Assembly: GCF_024323335.1 (NCBI RefSeq) | Contig: NC_066581.1 | Location: 36,040,699 to 36,104,698 of the forward strand | Direction of reading: 5' to 3' | Length of the DNA: 64,000 bases | Source of the DNA: Lathyrus oleraceus | Taxonomy: Eukaryota; Streptophyta; Magnoliopsida; Fabales; Fabaceae | Position numbers and translations under genes: made by a program | Shown here: positions 54,323 to 64,000 of the stretch, piece after piece | Position numbering within the stretch: the stretch's first letter is position 1 | Layout: each line of letters begins with the position of its first letter | Notes under the pieces: model-generated | What the model was told of the DNA's origin: nothing | The model's database searches: none | What the model saw: the letters and a program-made list of their open reading frames with translations, nothing else

Positions 54323-57300
54323 TCAATTACAATCTATAGTTTCTGGAGGCATTTCGTCTAAGTGCAAGACTTGCGAATCTTCATTGTTTTCTGCATAGTG
54401 ATAATGTTTTAGACGTTGCCCGTTTACGGTAAATGGTTCCATAGATTTGCCTTTAATTTCTACTGCTCCACTGGGAGAAACATTGGTAATTTGAAAAGGG
54501 CCTGACCATCTAGATCGTAGTTTTCCCGGAAATAACTTTAATCTGGAGTTAAATAAAAGGACTGTATCGCCTTGTTTGAAGATTTTCCTTGATATGCGCT
54601 TGTCATGCCATTGTTTTGTTCTTTCTTTGTAAATTCTGGCATTTTCGTAAGCGTCTCTTCTGAGTTCCTCTAATTCGCTTATATCAAGGATTCTCTTTTC
54701 ACCGGTGGCTTTATAGTTTAAATTTAGATTTTTTATAGCCCAATAGGCTTTATGTTCTAATTCTACCGGGAGGTGACAGGATTTTCCATAAATTAGCTTA
54801 AATGGGGTTGTCCCTATGGGTGTTTTGTAAGCAGTTCGGTATGCCCATAAAGCTTCTGGTAATTTCAATGACCAGTCTTTCCTTGAGGTGGCGACTGTTT
54901 TTTCTAGTATCTGTTTGATTTCTCTGTTAGATACTTCCACTTGCCCACTGGTTTGAGGGTGGTAAGGTGTCGCTATTCTATGTCTTACGCCATACTTAAG
55001 TAGTAGTTTTTCGAGTACTTTGGATATGAAATGCGATCCACCATCACTGACAACTATTCTTGGGACACCAAACCTTGGGAATATTATATTCTTAAAGAGT
55101 CTAGTTACTACTCGTGTGTCGTTTGTTGGGGAAGCTATAGCTTCAATCCATTTTGATACGTAGTCAACTGCCACGAGTATGTATTTGTTACCGAAAGAGG
55201 ATGGAAAAGGTCCCATGAAGTCTATTCCCCACACGTCGAAAATCTCGACTTCCAAAACGCCCTTTTGTGGCATCTCGTCACGTCTCGATATGTTTCCTGT
55301 GCGTTGACATCTGTCACATTTCTTAATAGTTGCATGTACATCTTTCCATATACTTGGCCAATAAAAACCGACTTGTAGGATTTTAGAGCAGGTCTTGGAT
55401 GTACTTGCGTGTCCACCATAAGGAGCGGAGTGGCAGTGTTGGATTATACTTTCTACCTCTTCTTCGGGTATACACCGACGGAAAATACCATCGGGACCTC
55501 TTTTAAAAAGTAAGGGGTCGTCCCAGTAATATTGTTTTATATCGTAGAAGAATCGTTTCTTCTGTTGGTAGGATAAGGTAGATGGAACTATTCCGGCGGC
55601 TAAATAATTGACGAGGTCAGCGTACCACGGTGTAACAGATATAGCTAAAGTGGTTTCTACCTGTTTATCAGCGTTGTTTTCTTCTAAAGTAGCTATAAGC
55701 TTATCGTACGAGAAATCATCGTTAATTGCTGTTCTTTCCTGTTCAAGGTTCTCAAGTCTAGAGAGGTGATCTGCTACTACGTTTTCGGTTCCTTTCTTGT
55801 CTTTGATTTCCAAATTGAACTCTTGTAGTAACAGGATCCACCTTAGGAGTCTAGGTTTTGCATCTTTTTTAGTTAAGAGGTATTTGATGGCGGCGTGGTC
55901 AGTGTAGATGATTATTTTGGCTCCGACTAAGTAAGAACGAAATTTATCTAGCGCAAACACGACTGCTAGAAGTTCTTTCTCGGTTGTGGCGTAATTCATT
56001 TGTGCTTCATCTAGAGTTCTACTTGCGTAATATATAACATGAAGCTTTTTATCTTTTCGTTGTCCTAAAACAGCACCTACAGCGTAATCGCTGGCATCAC
56101 ACATTATTTCGAATGGTTCATTCCAATCTGGTGTCTGCATTATGGGTGCGGAGATCAGTGCTTGTTTAAGCGTATGAAATGCTTCTAAACATTTATTGTC
56201 GAATATGAGTTCAGCATCTTTCATCAATAATCCGGTCAACGGTTTAGTTATTTTAGAGAAGTCTTTAATGAATCGTCGGTAAAAACCGGCATGTCCTAAG
56301 AAGCTTCGTACTTCTCTCACAGTCTTCGGAGGTTGAAGATTTTCGATTACCTCTATTTTAGCCTTGTCTACCTCAATTCCTCTATTTGATATAATGTGTC
56401 CTAAAACAATTCCTTCTTGTACCATAAAGTGGCATTTTTCCCAATTAAGTACTAGGTTTACTTTTACACATCGCTCTAGAACTTTCTCTAGGTTTTCAAG
56501 ACATTCTTCAAAGTTTTGTCCGCATACGGAAAAGTCATCCATAAATACTTCCATGATGTTTTCTAGGAAATCGGCGAATATTACCATCATGCATCTTTGG
56601 AAAGTTGCAGGGGCATTACACAGGCCAAACGGCATTCGTCTATAAGCGAAGGTAACAAAAGGGCACGTGAACGTTGTCTTTTCTTGGTCATCAGGGTGAA
56701 TTGGTATTTGAAAGAAACCTGAGTAACCGTCTAGATAGCAGAAGTGTGAATGTTTTGTTAATCGTTCTAACATCTGGTCAATGAATGGTAAGGGGAAATG
56801 GTCTTTTCGGGTTGCTTTGTTTAGTTTCCTATAGTCAATGCACATTCTCCATCCCGATTCGATTCGTTTGGTTATAGTTTCTCCTTTTTCATTTTCAATG
56901 ACTGTTATACCTCCTTTCTTTGGTACTACGTGTACAGGACTAACCCATTTGCTATCAGATATAGGATATATGATACCTGCCTCTAATAACTTGGTTATTT
57001 CCTTCTTCACTACCTCACTTAGGATCGGGTTTAGTCTTCTCTGGTGTTCCCTAGAAGTTTTACAATCTTCTTCTAACATGATGCGATGCATACAAATAGA
57101 AGGACTTATTCCTTTAAGATCGGTGATGTTGTAACCTAGTGCGGTCGGATACTTTCTTAAGATATGCAGGAGTTTTTCTGTTTCGAGTCTTCCTAGGTCA
57201 GCATTAACTATCACTGGTCGTTCAAGCTCTAAGTCTAGGAATTCATATCTCAGATTCTTGGGAAGTGTTTTCAGGTCTAAGGTTGGTTTCTTAAGGCATT

Positions 57301-58363
57301 GCGTAGGGTCCGGTGTTATTGCTAAACATTGGTTAAGTTTGTCTTCTACAAGGTGGTCAGATGATTTGTCTTTTTCTAACTCCGTTTCTTTTATGCATTC
57401 ATCGATGATATCCATGAAGTAACATGTATCTTCTATTGCAGGTGCTTTCAAAAATTGGGAAAGAATGAACTCAATTTTCTCTTCTCCTACTTCGAAAGTG
57501 AGTCGTCCTCGCTTTACGTCTATGATTGCACCGGCGGTTGCTAAGAACGGTCTTCCCAGTATAATGGGTGTAACTTCATCTTCTCTAATATCCATAATTA
57601 TAAAATCAGTTGGAATGTAGAATTGACCTATGCGCACTGGAACGTTTTCAAGAATTCCTACAGGGTATCTAACAGAATGATCTGCTAGTTGCACAGACAT
57701 TTTGGTTGGTCTTAATTCTCCCATTTCAAGTCTCTTGCATATGGATAAAGGCATAACACTAATACCGGCTCCTAAATCGCATAAGGCTTTGTCAATGACA
57801 AATTTTCCTATGTGACAGGGTATAGAGAAACTACCCGGATCCTTGAGTTTAGGAGGCATGTTCTGGATTATAGCGCTACATTCGGCAGGGAGTGTAACGG
57901 TTTCGCTATCTTCAAGTTTCCTTTTATTAGAAAGAATTTCTTTTAAAAACTTGGCATATGAGGGCATTTGCGTAATAGCTTCCGTAAACGGAATAGTGAC
58001 GTTTAATTGTTTTAGTAGGTCAACAAATTTTTTAAATTGGCCCGCATCTTTGGTTTTAACAAGCCTTTGAGGGTAAGGGATCGGTGGTTTATAAGGTGGA
58101 GGAGGTACATAAGGTTCCTTCTTTTCTACGGTTTCCTTATTACTCTCTGCCTTTTCCTTAGGTTCACTTTCTTCAGTTGACCTTTCAGAGTTTTGGTTTC
58201 CTATCCTTGGGTCAGATGGTCCTTCCACTTCCGTTCCACTTCTTAGTATAATTGCATGAGCGTGGCTCCTTGGGTTAGGTTGGGGTTGGCCAGGAAATGT
58301 ACCAGTTGGGGCAGCAGTAGGCGCTTGTTGTTGAGCTACTTGTGATATTTGCGTTTCCAGCAT
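54323..58363 (-). CDS. Athila pol: protease, RT, RNase H, integrase (1346 codons)
   Basis: Protease [20 protein letters not shown] is near residue 195. RT has [20 protein letters not shown], then [18 protein letters not shown] and the catalytic [10 protein letters not shown] near residue 605. RNase H starts near 750 ([20 protein letters not shown]), with [20 protein letters not shown]. Integrase has an H-H-C-C zinc region ending KKCDRCQ, then [10 protein letters not shown] near 1048, [10 protein letters not shown] near 1108 and [10 protein letters not shown] near 1144. The C-terminus ends near the stop at 54323. The frame extends upstream of the first Met to a TAG at 58433-58435, beyond which it is gag in the same frame. 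So this is the second part of one gag-pol frame of about 1800 codons, broken by a single stop. Otherwise intact. Confidence 0.93.
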   Translation of the reverse strand: MLETQISQVAQQQAPTAAPTGTFPGQPQPNPRSHAHAIILRSGTEVEGPSDPRIGNQNSERSTEESEPKEKAESNKETVEKKEPYVPPPPYKPPIPYPQRLVKTKDAGQFKKFVDLLKQLNVTIPFTEAITQMPSYAKFLKEILSNKRKLEDSETVTLPAECSAIIQNMPPKLKDPGSFSIPCHIGKFVIDKALCDLGAGISVMPLSICKRLEMGELRPTKMSVQLADHSVRYPVGILENVPVRIGQFYIPTDFIIMDIREDEVTPIILGRPFLATAGAIIDVKRGRLTFEVGEEKIEFILSQFLKAPAIEDTCYFMDIIDECIKETELEKDKSSDHLVEDKLNQCLAITPDPTQCLKKPTLDLKTLPKNLRYEFLDLELERPVIVNADLGRLETEKLLHILRKYPTALGYNITDLKGISPSICMHRIMLEEDCKTSREHQRRLNPILSEVVKKEITKLLEAGIIYPISDSKWVSPVHVVPKKGGITVIENEKGETITKRIESGWRMCIDYRKLNKATRKDHFPLPFIDQMLERLTKHSHFCYLDGYSGFFQIPIHPDDQEKTTFTCPFVTFAYRRMPFGLCNAPATFQRCMMVIFADFLENIMEVFMDDFSVCGQNFEECLENLEKVLERCVKVNLVLNWEKCHFMVQEGIVLGHIISNRGIEVDKAKIEVIENLQPPKTVREVRSFLGHAGFYRRFIKDFSKITKPLTGLLMKDAELIFDNKCLEAFHTLKQALISAPIMQTPDWNEPFEIMCDASDYAVGAVLGQRKDKKLHVIYYASRTLDEAQMNYATTEKELLAVVFALDKFRSYLVGAKIIIYTDHAAIKYLLTKKDAKPRLLRWILLLQEFNLEIKDKKGTENVVADHLSRLENLEQERTAINDDFSYDKLIATLEENNADKQVETTLAISVTPWYADLVNYLAAGIVPSTLSYQQKKRFFYDIKQYYWDDPLLFKRGPDGIFRRCIPEEEVESIIQHCHSAPYGGHASTSKTCSKILQVGFYWPSIWKDVHATIKKCDRCQRTGNISRRDEMPQKGVLEVEIFDVWGIDFMGPFPSSFGNKYILVAVDYVSKWIEAIASPTNDTRVVTRLFKNIIFPRFGVPRIVVSDGGSHFISKVLEKLLLKYGVRHRIATPYHPQTSGQVEVSNREIKQILEKTVATSRKDWSLKLPEALWAYRTAYKTPIGTTPFKLIYGKSCHLPVELEHKAYWAIKNLNLNYKATGEKRILDISELEELRRDAYENARIYKERTKQWHDKRISRKIFKQGDTVLLFNSRLKLFPGKLRSRWSGPFQITNVSPSGAVEIKGKSMEPFTVNGQRLKHYHYAENNEDSQVLHLDEMPPETIDCN

Positions 58364-58432
58364 TTTGTTATGAGTAGCCAGGGCATCTACTTTACTTGCT
58401 AGTTGTTTTATTTGTTCGCCAGTGTGTACATT

Positions 58433-59734
58433 CTAGTTTAAGAAATCTTTATTGGTTTGCTGTTGAGAAGCTATAAAGTTTTCCATCATGATTTCCAAGT
58501 TGGATTTCCTAGGGGCGTTATTGTTAGATGGAGATGGGGTCGGCTTCTGATATCCCGGAGGTATAGCTGGGGCTTGATTTGGAGATTGTCCAGGTGCGTA
58601 TAAAGCATTATTACTCTTATATGAAAAATTGGGATGATTCTTCCAATTTGAGTTATAGGTATGCGAATAGGGGCTTCCTTGAGCATAGTTTACTTGCTCC
58701 GCTTGGATTCCTGTTAGGAGTTGACAATCTGCAGGGGTGTGACCTTGAATTCCACAGACTTCGCAATTCTGAGTTATGGCGACTACGGTGGCTGGAGGTG
58801 ATACATTTAAACTTTCAATTTTCTGGACCAGAGCATCCACTTTTGCGTTAACATGATCAAGGTTACTTATCTCGTACATGCCAGTTTTCGTTTGAGGTTT
58901 CTCCACCATTGTTCGTTCGGTTCCCCACTGATAGTGGTTTTGAGCCATGCTTTCGATAAGTTGGTAGGCGTCAGCATAAGGTTTGTTCATTAGCGCACCA
59001 CCTGCAGCGGCATCTATTGTTAACCTTGTGTTGTACAGGAGACCATTATAGAATGTATGAATTACTAACCAGTCTTCTAAACCATGGTGTGGACAAAGTC
59101 TCATCATGTCTTTGTATCTTTCCCATGCTTCGAAAAGAGATTCGTTATCTTTCTGTTTAAATCCATTTATTTGGGCTCTTAACATAGCTGTTTTGCTTGG
59201 CGGAAAATATCGAGCAAGAAAAACTTTCTTCAACTCGTTCCATGTGGTGACTGAGTTGGAAGGAAGAGATTGAAGCCATCTTCTAGCGCTATCTCTTAGT
59301 GAGAAAGGAAAAAGACGAAGTCGAATTGCCTCTGAAGTGACACCATTAGCTTTAACAGTATCAGCATATTGGACAAATACGGATAAATGAAGGTTAGGAT
59401 CCTCGGTAGGATTCCCAGAGAATTGGTTCTGTTGCACTGCCTGTAACAGTGAAGGTTTGAGTTCAAAGTTATTTGCTTCGATTGCGGGTGGAGCAATACT
59501 TGAATGCGGTTCATCTTGCGATGGAGCGGCGTAATCTCTAAGAGCACGAGCTGGTTCTGCCATCTCGGGTATCGAAGGGAAAATATTTTTGAAATCAGGT
59601 AGTTCTACAGGAGGGAGATTGTTTGCAGCACGATATTCCCGAATTCGTCGTAAGACTCGGAGATATAGTTCGATATCGTTGATTCGTAAGTAATACGGTT
59701 CGCCTTGTGAGCGAGTGCGTGGCATACAAATCAA
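58433..59734 (-). CDS. Athila gag (433 codons)
   Basis: Start at the ATG at 59734, 78 bp after the PBS (an in-frame Met a few codons later, before PRTRSQGEPYYLRIND, is also possible). The retrotransposon gag domain includes IRLRLFPFSLRDSARRWLQS and VFLARYFPPSKTAMLRAQIN, and QINGFKQKDNESLFEAWERY. A zinc knuckle CEVCGIQGHTPADC lies near 58755. A Pro/Asn-rich stretch ends at TAG 58433-58435 after SQQQTNKDFLN. The frame beyond the stop continues directly into pol. The stop may be a mutation or a read-through signal. Confidence 0.9.
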   Translation of the reverse strand: MICMPRTRSQGEPYYLRINDIELYLRVLRRIREYRAANNLPPVELPDFKNIFPSIPEMAEPARALRDYAAPSQDEPHSSIAPPAIEANNFELKPSLLQAVQQNQFSGNPTEDPNLHLSVFVQYADTVKANGVTSEAIRLRLFPFSLRDSARRWLQSLPSNSVTTWNELKKVFLARYFPPSKTAMLRAQINGFKQKDNESLFEAWERYKDMMRLCPHHGLEDWLVIHTFYNGLLYNTRLTIDAAAGGALMNKPYADAYQLIESMAQNHYQWGTERTMVEKPQTKTGMYEISNLDHVNAKVDALVQKIESLNVSPPATVVAITQNCEVCGIQGHTPADCQLLTGIQAEQVNYAQGSPYSHTYNSNWKNHPNFSYKSNNALYAPGQSPNQAPAIPPGYQKPTPSPSNNNAPRKSNLEIMMENFIASQQQTNKDFLN

Positions 59735-59811
59735 CGAAAGAAGGAAAAAAGAAAGAAAAGCCTTAGTCTCTACAGCGTAACAGGAGAGTTACGATATCGA
59801 TTAAATAAAAG

Positions 59812-59829
59812 TCCCCGGCAACAGCGCCA
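59812..59829 (-). promoter_or_regulatory. Athila primer binding site (tRNA-Asp type)
   Basis: The minus strand reads TGGCGCTGTTGCCGGGGA, six bases from the LTR. The plant tRNA-Asp complement is TGGCGCCGTTGCCGGGGA, one difference. Confidence 0.85.
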
Positions 59830-59835
59830 AAAACT

Positions 59836-61561
59836 TGATCGCTCGACTTTATGAGTCGAATTTGGGGTACAAATTTGCAAGTGCACAGTTCTATCGCGTA
59901 GTTTTAAAAGATATCGATCCCACAGGGACTTATGAATCGATATACCGTTATCTAAGGTTACTTCGTAAAGCTAAGGCGGATAATATTTTAATTGTTTGGG
60001 GGAAAAACTAAAACTAAACTAAATTCTAGATTAAATATCAATAAAGCGGATATCGGTATGTAATTCGTCGTAATTAGGGAATCAAATCTTCGTTGGTTTC
60101 TTGGTTTTAAAGTAAATCTTTTCAGTTGACTTTATTGATTAAAAGTTTTATCTCAAACTCTCGCTTTGTTGAATAAACCATGATTTTATGTTAACGTAGC
60201 TGTCACTTATAGTTAAGTCAAAAACCATTTTTTGAAAGCAATAAGGTCTGAAGAAACTCTTTTTAAGAAAACACTAACCGTTTAAACACCCTTATCTCAA
60301 ACTCTCGCTCTGTTGACTTAGGTTATATAATTAAATTCGAATGCTTAACTCTCGTCCTCACATTCAATCTTTAAAAATACTTTTTGGAAAAGATTAGCAT
60401 TTAATTAACTCTAAAAATTGCTCTCGACCTGATCTAAAATTAATGTCCAATTTACACTGTCCAGTTAAAAACTCAAACTCTCGCTCTATTGCTTTTAACT
60501 TCTTTATGTCTTTTACTTTCGTACAAAAACCTTGTTATTAAACCTGTAAATTGAGACCGTAAAAAGAGTGATTTTAATTTTAAACTTTAGATAAACCAAC
60601 TTAATTTTGATTCCTTCATTCCGCTTACTTTACATACCGATACCTGAATAAATTAGCCAGACATGCTAAACAGACTTAAATAAATATCATGCATAAACAG
60701 ACTCATTGCAGGCAAACAGTATAAATTAATAGTAAAAACAAGCATATATAAATTCAACAAATAAATATAGAACCTGAATAATTAAATAGCAGTCTTGAAC
60801 ACTCCACCACAGACCGGTTGGATTTGTTCTTGAGTTCTTCAATCAGGCAGAAAAATAAAACGAAGGAATAAAAAGAACTAGATTCTAACGTAAGGTTAGA
60901 TCCGGTAAAAGGTACACAATAGTTTCCGGTGTAGAAACTATTGTGCGAAAAATTAATTAAGAGCTAGAAAAGAAAATAGAATTGCAAAAGGAAAACAATA
61001 TAAAAATTCTGCAAAGTAATACTATAGAAAAAATATGCCTAAGCTGCTGGAAGAAGAAAATGCGAAAACGGCAAAATCTGGAAAAAGCGTGGAAGTCCCG
61101 ACGGTTTAGAAAGTAGCTATTTATATTGGTGCCTTCCGTAACGGTTTTCAAAGCGTCTTCCGTTAATATAGCCATTACTTTGAAGAAGAGTCAAGCGTGC
61201 AGATAGGTTCAACGCGTTCCTGGTGCCAAAAATGTAGGAATGGTGTGACGTTCGTCACACCATGTGTGGCGTTCGTTACAGGAGTGTGCAAGGCATGACG
61301 CTCGTCACAGCCTCTGTGACGCTCGTCACAGGCACAGCGCCTGTGTTCTTGTGCTTTGGGCTGGGCTTTGATATTTGCTTCTTTTCACTCCTTTTTGCAC
61401 CTCCTTTTCTTCCTTTTTTTACTTTTGCTTCAAATAGATCACCTGAGACAAATAGAAAGGAAATACCGCGTAATATCTAATAAAATGAAGTAAATTAAAG
61501 TAAATGATAATATAATTTAATCGAATTAAGTCCTAAAATGTGATATAATTTCATGTTATCA
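59836..61561 (-). mobile_element. Athila 5' LTR (1726 bp)
   Basis: The promoter copy: TATA box at 61118-61125 and TGACG palindromes at about 61246-61328, two of them changed compared with the 3' LTR (TGGCG near 61267 and GCATGACG near 61295). Confidence 0.95.
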
Positions 61562-61566
61562 CATAT
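61562..61566. repeat. Target-site duplication CATAT, right copy
   Basis: It follows the LTR end at 61561 and matches 47845-47849. Confidence 0.95.
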
Positions 61567-61934
61567 TCAAGCTGCGGTGACGATGAAAACAACAAATGAT
61601 GCGTTTTTCTACAGATGTGATGCCTTCAATTCTTGGATAAAGTGGAAGGCTGGAAGTGAGTCTTTTGTAATTGTCAATGCATCTCAGGAATTGTCATACT
61701 TGGAAACAAGTGCTAAATAGTCAGGTTCATCCATCAGATGATGGTTTTCCCTATTCTTGGACTTACACACATGCTTCTAATATTGGTCAAGCTTTAATCC
61801 ATGCCATACTTTCTAAGGAATATCACCGATTCAGTAATGGTCCTGTTGTCTTAAAAGCTTCTTTACGTATTGCGGCATATCTACCCTTTATCGTAAGCCA
61901 GGCAGGTGATGGAAACCACTTTGGTGGTTACTAG
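61567..61934 (+). pseudogene. Unrecognised coding-like fragments after the Athila insertion
   Basis: Frames such as MKTTNDAFFYRCDAFNSWIK (61580-61650) and QALIHAILSKEYHRFSNGPV with VVLKASLRIAAYLPFIVSQA (61671-61931) look coding, in sense orientation and intron-free. I do not recognise the genes. The second ends in GNHFGGY and stop directly before the APC1 fragment. Confidence 0.45.
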
Positions 61935-63340
61935 TTTGACTTGGCTCAAGCCGAAAATAATAAGCAGATGTTCAGATGTGCATTACGACAAAGTCCTTCT
62001 TCATCGTTAGCTAATGATTGCATCACAGCACTTGCTGAGGGGATTGGTTCTGGTTTCTACAGACATTTTCTTGGTCTTCTTTGGAAAGACGATTATCCCA
62101 CTGATTTCTCAGAAGTTGAATCTAATGTCGATTCAGAATGGGATTCTTTTTGTCGTGTAATTATGAAAATCGGCAGAAAATCTAACATTGTATCTCAAAA
62201 GAGTCTGGTTTGGTACCACAATGCGCTTGGAACTTCCTTTTCAGCAGCCAATTTCACAATAATTTCTGTAAAGTAAACACGTTGCTTGGAAAATCCTGTG
62301 CTGTGCCACTTGATCAGATGGAGTCAAGTGCTTCTACATCATCTATAGATGGTACACAAAGTTCTGAAAAGCCATTTTATATCGAACTGTTAATAAAATG
62401 TCTTGAATCTCTTCATGCACTCTATGAGAGCTTGAAACTAGATAATCTTCGCAAAAAGGACGTAGAGCATCTAACAATCCTCTCATGCAACATTGCCAAT
62501 TTTCTCGGCGAGGATAATTACTTGGACCATTATATCCGTGATTTCCCCCCTCTCCTGTAAAAAGTTTCTGAAATCTGGTACAACCATTTCCCCTAAAATT
62601 CCTCCAAGATTATTCAGATGGCTTGAGAACTGCTTGCAACATGGATGTAGTTCTGCTAATATTAGTGATCTTCCATCTCCACTCTGCAAAGATGGATTCC
62701 ATGTGGCTTAGTTTGGCACGGAAAATAGTTTGCTTTTACAGTATACCATCAGGCGCTGATTTGCTAGGAGAGAAGCTTTCATCTGATATTTACTGTAACA
62801 TTACCACGGGGTCACATTCTTCAAAGGAGGAACTTACTGTTTTAGCAATGGTTGGTGAAAGGTTTGGACTTCAACAATTTGACTCCCTACCTTATGGTGT
62901 ATCTCTTCCACTTCGACATGCATTAGATAAATGTCGAGATTCTTCTCCCAATGACTGGCCAATTGCTGCTTATGTCCTTCTTGGTCGGCAAGATTTGGCG
63001 ATGTCAACTTTGGCACGTAAATGCAAGTATAAGGAAAGTGAAACACCGACCAATGTGAATGTAATCTCTCTGTCCACACCTTATATGCTAAATCTGTACC
63101 CAGTGACAATATCTTCTACTATTTCCGATGCAATTGGATTGGAGGGAGCTAAACTTGAGGACACAGATTCAGTTGATGGGTCTTTCTTAGATGGTATGGA
63201 GCATATTTTCAACTCTAGCAACACAGTTGCATTATGGTCGTGATCTGAGGTTGAATGAGGTTAGACACCTTTTGTGCTCTTCAAGACCTGTCGCAATTCA
63301 AACAACCGTTAACCACAGACTTGTCTAGACTGGTAACTGG
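61935..63340 (+). pseudogene. APC1 (anaphase-promoting complex subunit 1) fragment
   Basis: LAQAENNKQMFRCALRQSPS, SLANDCITALAEGIGSGFYR, VDSEWDSFCRVIMKI, LESLHALYESLKLDNLRKKD, ELTVLAMVGERFGLQQFDSL, VSLPLRHALDKCRDSSPNDW and YMLNLYPVTISSTISDAIGL follow each other in the order of plant APC1, across frame changes near 62270, 62550, 62700 and 63235. About 460 codons are covered without any intron-sized gap, which suggests a spliced source. Neither end of the gene is present. APC1 is the scaffold of a cell-cycle ubiquitin ligase; this copy is dead. Confidence 0.8.
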
Positions 63341-63640
63341 ACTTGCAAAACCATCAGTAGATATTTTGTGGTTCACATGAAGAAACAGGCTACTCTTGCA
63401 AGGTTGAGTGTTGTTAAGAGAAGCCTCAAACTTGCAGGAAAATTCACTGCAGTAAAATCACAACAACTTGGTAAGATGGTAAAAATTCACAAGCAACAAA
63501 AGGGAATCAAAATATTTCCAGGAGAAGGTACAAGGTACAAGTTACCTTTTTCAGAGCAAGCACCAAAATGGGATAGACAACAGAGCAGCACAAGAAAGCA
63601 CTTCCAATTCCAATACTCTTTTGATCTCATCCAAACCCTA
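63341..63640 (+). other. Junction sequence between the APC1 fragment and the LTR-like end
   Basis: A short frame (63376-63490, VVKRSLKLAGKFTAVKSQQL) may be another captured piece. I do not recognise it. The rest is A-rich and could be U3 sequence of the LTR-like element. Confidence 0.35.
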
Positions 63641-64000
63641 GCAATGGGATTATAAAAGGGGCGGATACTGTTCACAGAGGAGGAGAAGAGGAGCGGCTAC
63701 CATTCAAAAAAGAAAAAGAGAGGATTCAAGAAAACTGTTCACACAGAAAAATAACCCTCCATACTCCACGCTTCAGCTGTAAAAACCACAAATCCCTTAA
63801 ACTCTCCGCCGTCTCCCTTGTTACAACCAGAAAGGCTACAATTGGAACCGTCGCATCACGACTCGACATTTTTCCGGCAACAATAACAACCTTCGAGCTT
63901 AATCTATTCTTCATTTTTCGAGCGTCAAACCTTGGCTATTGGGGTGAGGGCATCCTCGCCTAAGTCTCCACTGTAGTCACCCAAATCCGATCTCTTTTGC
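63641..64000 (+). promoter_or_regulatory. TATA box and LTR-R/5'UTR-like stretch
   Basis: CCCTAGCAATGGGATTATAA leads into TATAAAAGGGGCGG near 63648-63662. It is followed by A/C/T-rich leader-type sequence to the window end, with no long ORF. It resembles the promoter and R/U5 part of a plant LTR. Whether it belongs to the TGTCATACCCC family starting at 44972 cannot be settled here. Confidence 0.45.

Overview
This window is repeat-dense nuclear DNA of a flowering plant, most likely a legume of the pea/vetch tribe (Fabeae). That is inferred from the Ogre-type Ty3/gypsy elements with LTRs near 4.8 kb, Maximus/SIRE-type Ty1/copia elements and an Athila element packed into one interval. I see no intact host gene, rRNA, tRNA gene or CRISPR array. 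Almost all of the sequence is nested LTR retrotransposons, plus one patchwork of host-gene fragments.

Layout. 1-12815 (+): an Ogre element truncated on both sides (gag-protease, a spliceosomal-type intron, RT-RNase H, a second RNase H and integrase, then a 2.6 kb structured 3' UTR). An Ogre solo LTR (3501-8238, TSD GTTGG) sits inside its RNase H. 12816-22944 (+): a deleted SIRE/Maximus derivative keeping partial gag, protease, a stub of RNase H, an env-like ORF and the 3' LTR. A second Ogre solo LTR (14558-19457, TSD CCTCC) splits the env-like ORF. 22945-28559 (-): the 5' part of another Ogre-like element (LTR, PBS, leader, broken ORF1). 28560-29471 (-): decayed copia gag-protease. 29472-44971 (-): a decayed copia element (element B), itself the target of a complete young Maximus element at 31639-39842 (1385-bp LTRs, TSD ATGAG).

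44972-64000 (+): an LTR-like start, followed by a chain of short pieces of unrelated host genes, all in sense orientation and with no introns visible: homeobox-DDT RLT-like, kinesin, WDR3-like, a conserved plant protein, NLR coiled-coil domain, APC1, and several unrecognised. It ends in a TATA-containing LTR-like stretch that runs off the window. A complete 13.7 kb Athila element (47850-61561, minus strand, TSD CATAT) is inserted in it. This Athila carries two related ORFs in the env position, the second with what looks like its own promoter resembling the LTR promoter.

Main leads: (i) two different arrays of hairpins with compensating stem changes in the Ogre 3' UTR; (ii) repeated 3' UTR motifs resembling the 3' end of the primer tRNA, that is, complementary to the element's own PBS; (iii) the intron-less, same-strand chimera of host cDNA-like fragments; (iv) the internal promoter of the Athila env-position ORF. 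By-eye LTR comparison gives about 4 differences in 1385 bp for Maximus, about 11 plus one indel in 1725 bp for Athila and about 18 in 933 bp for element B, in line with the nesting order.
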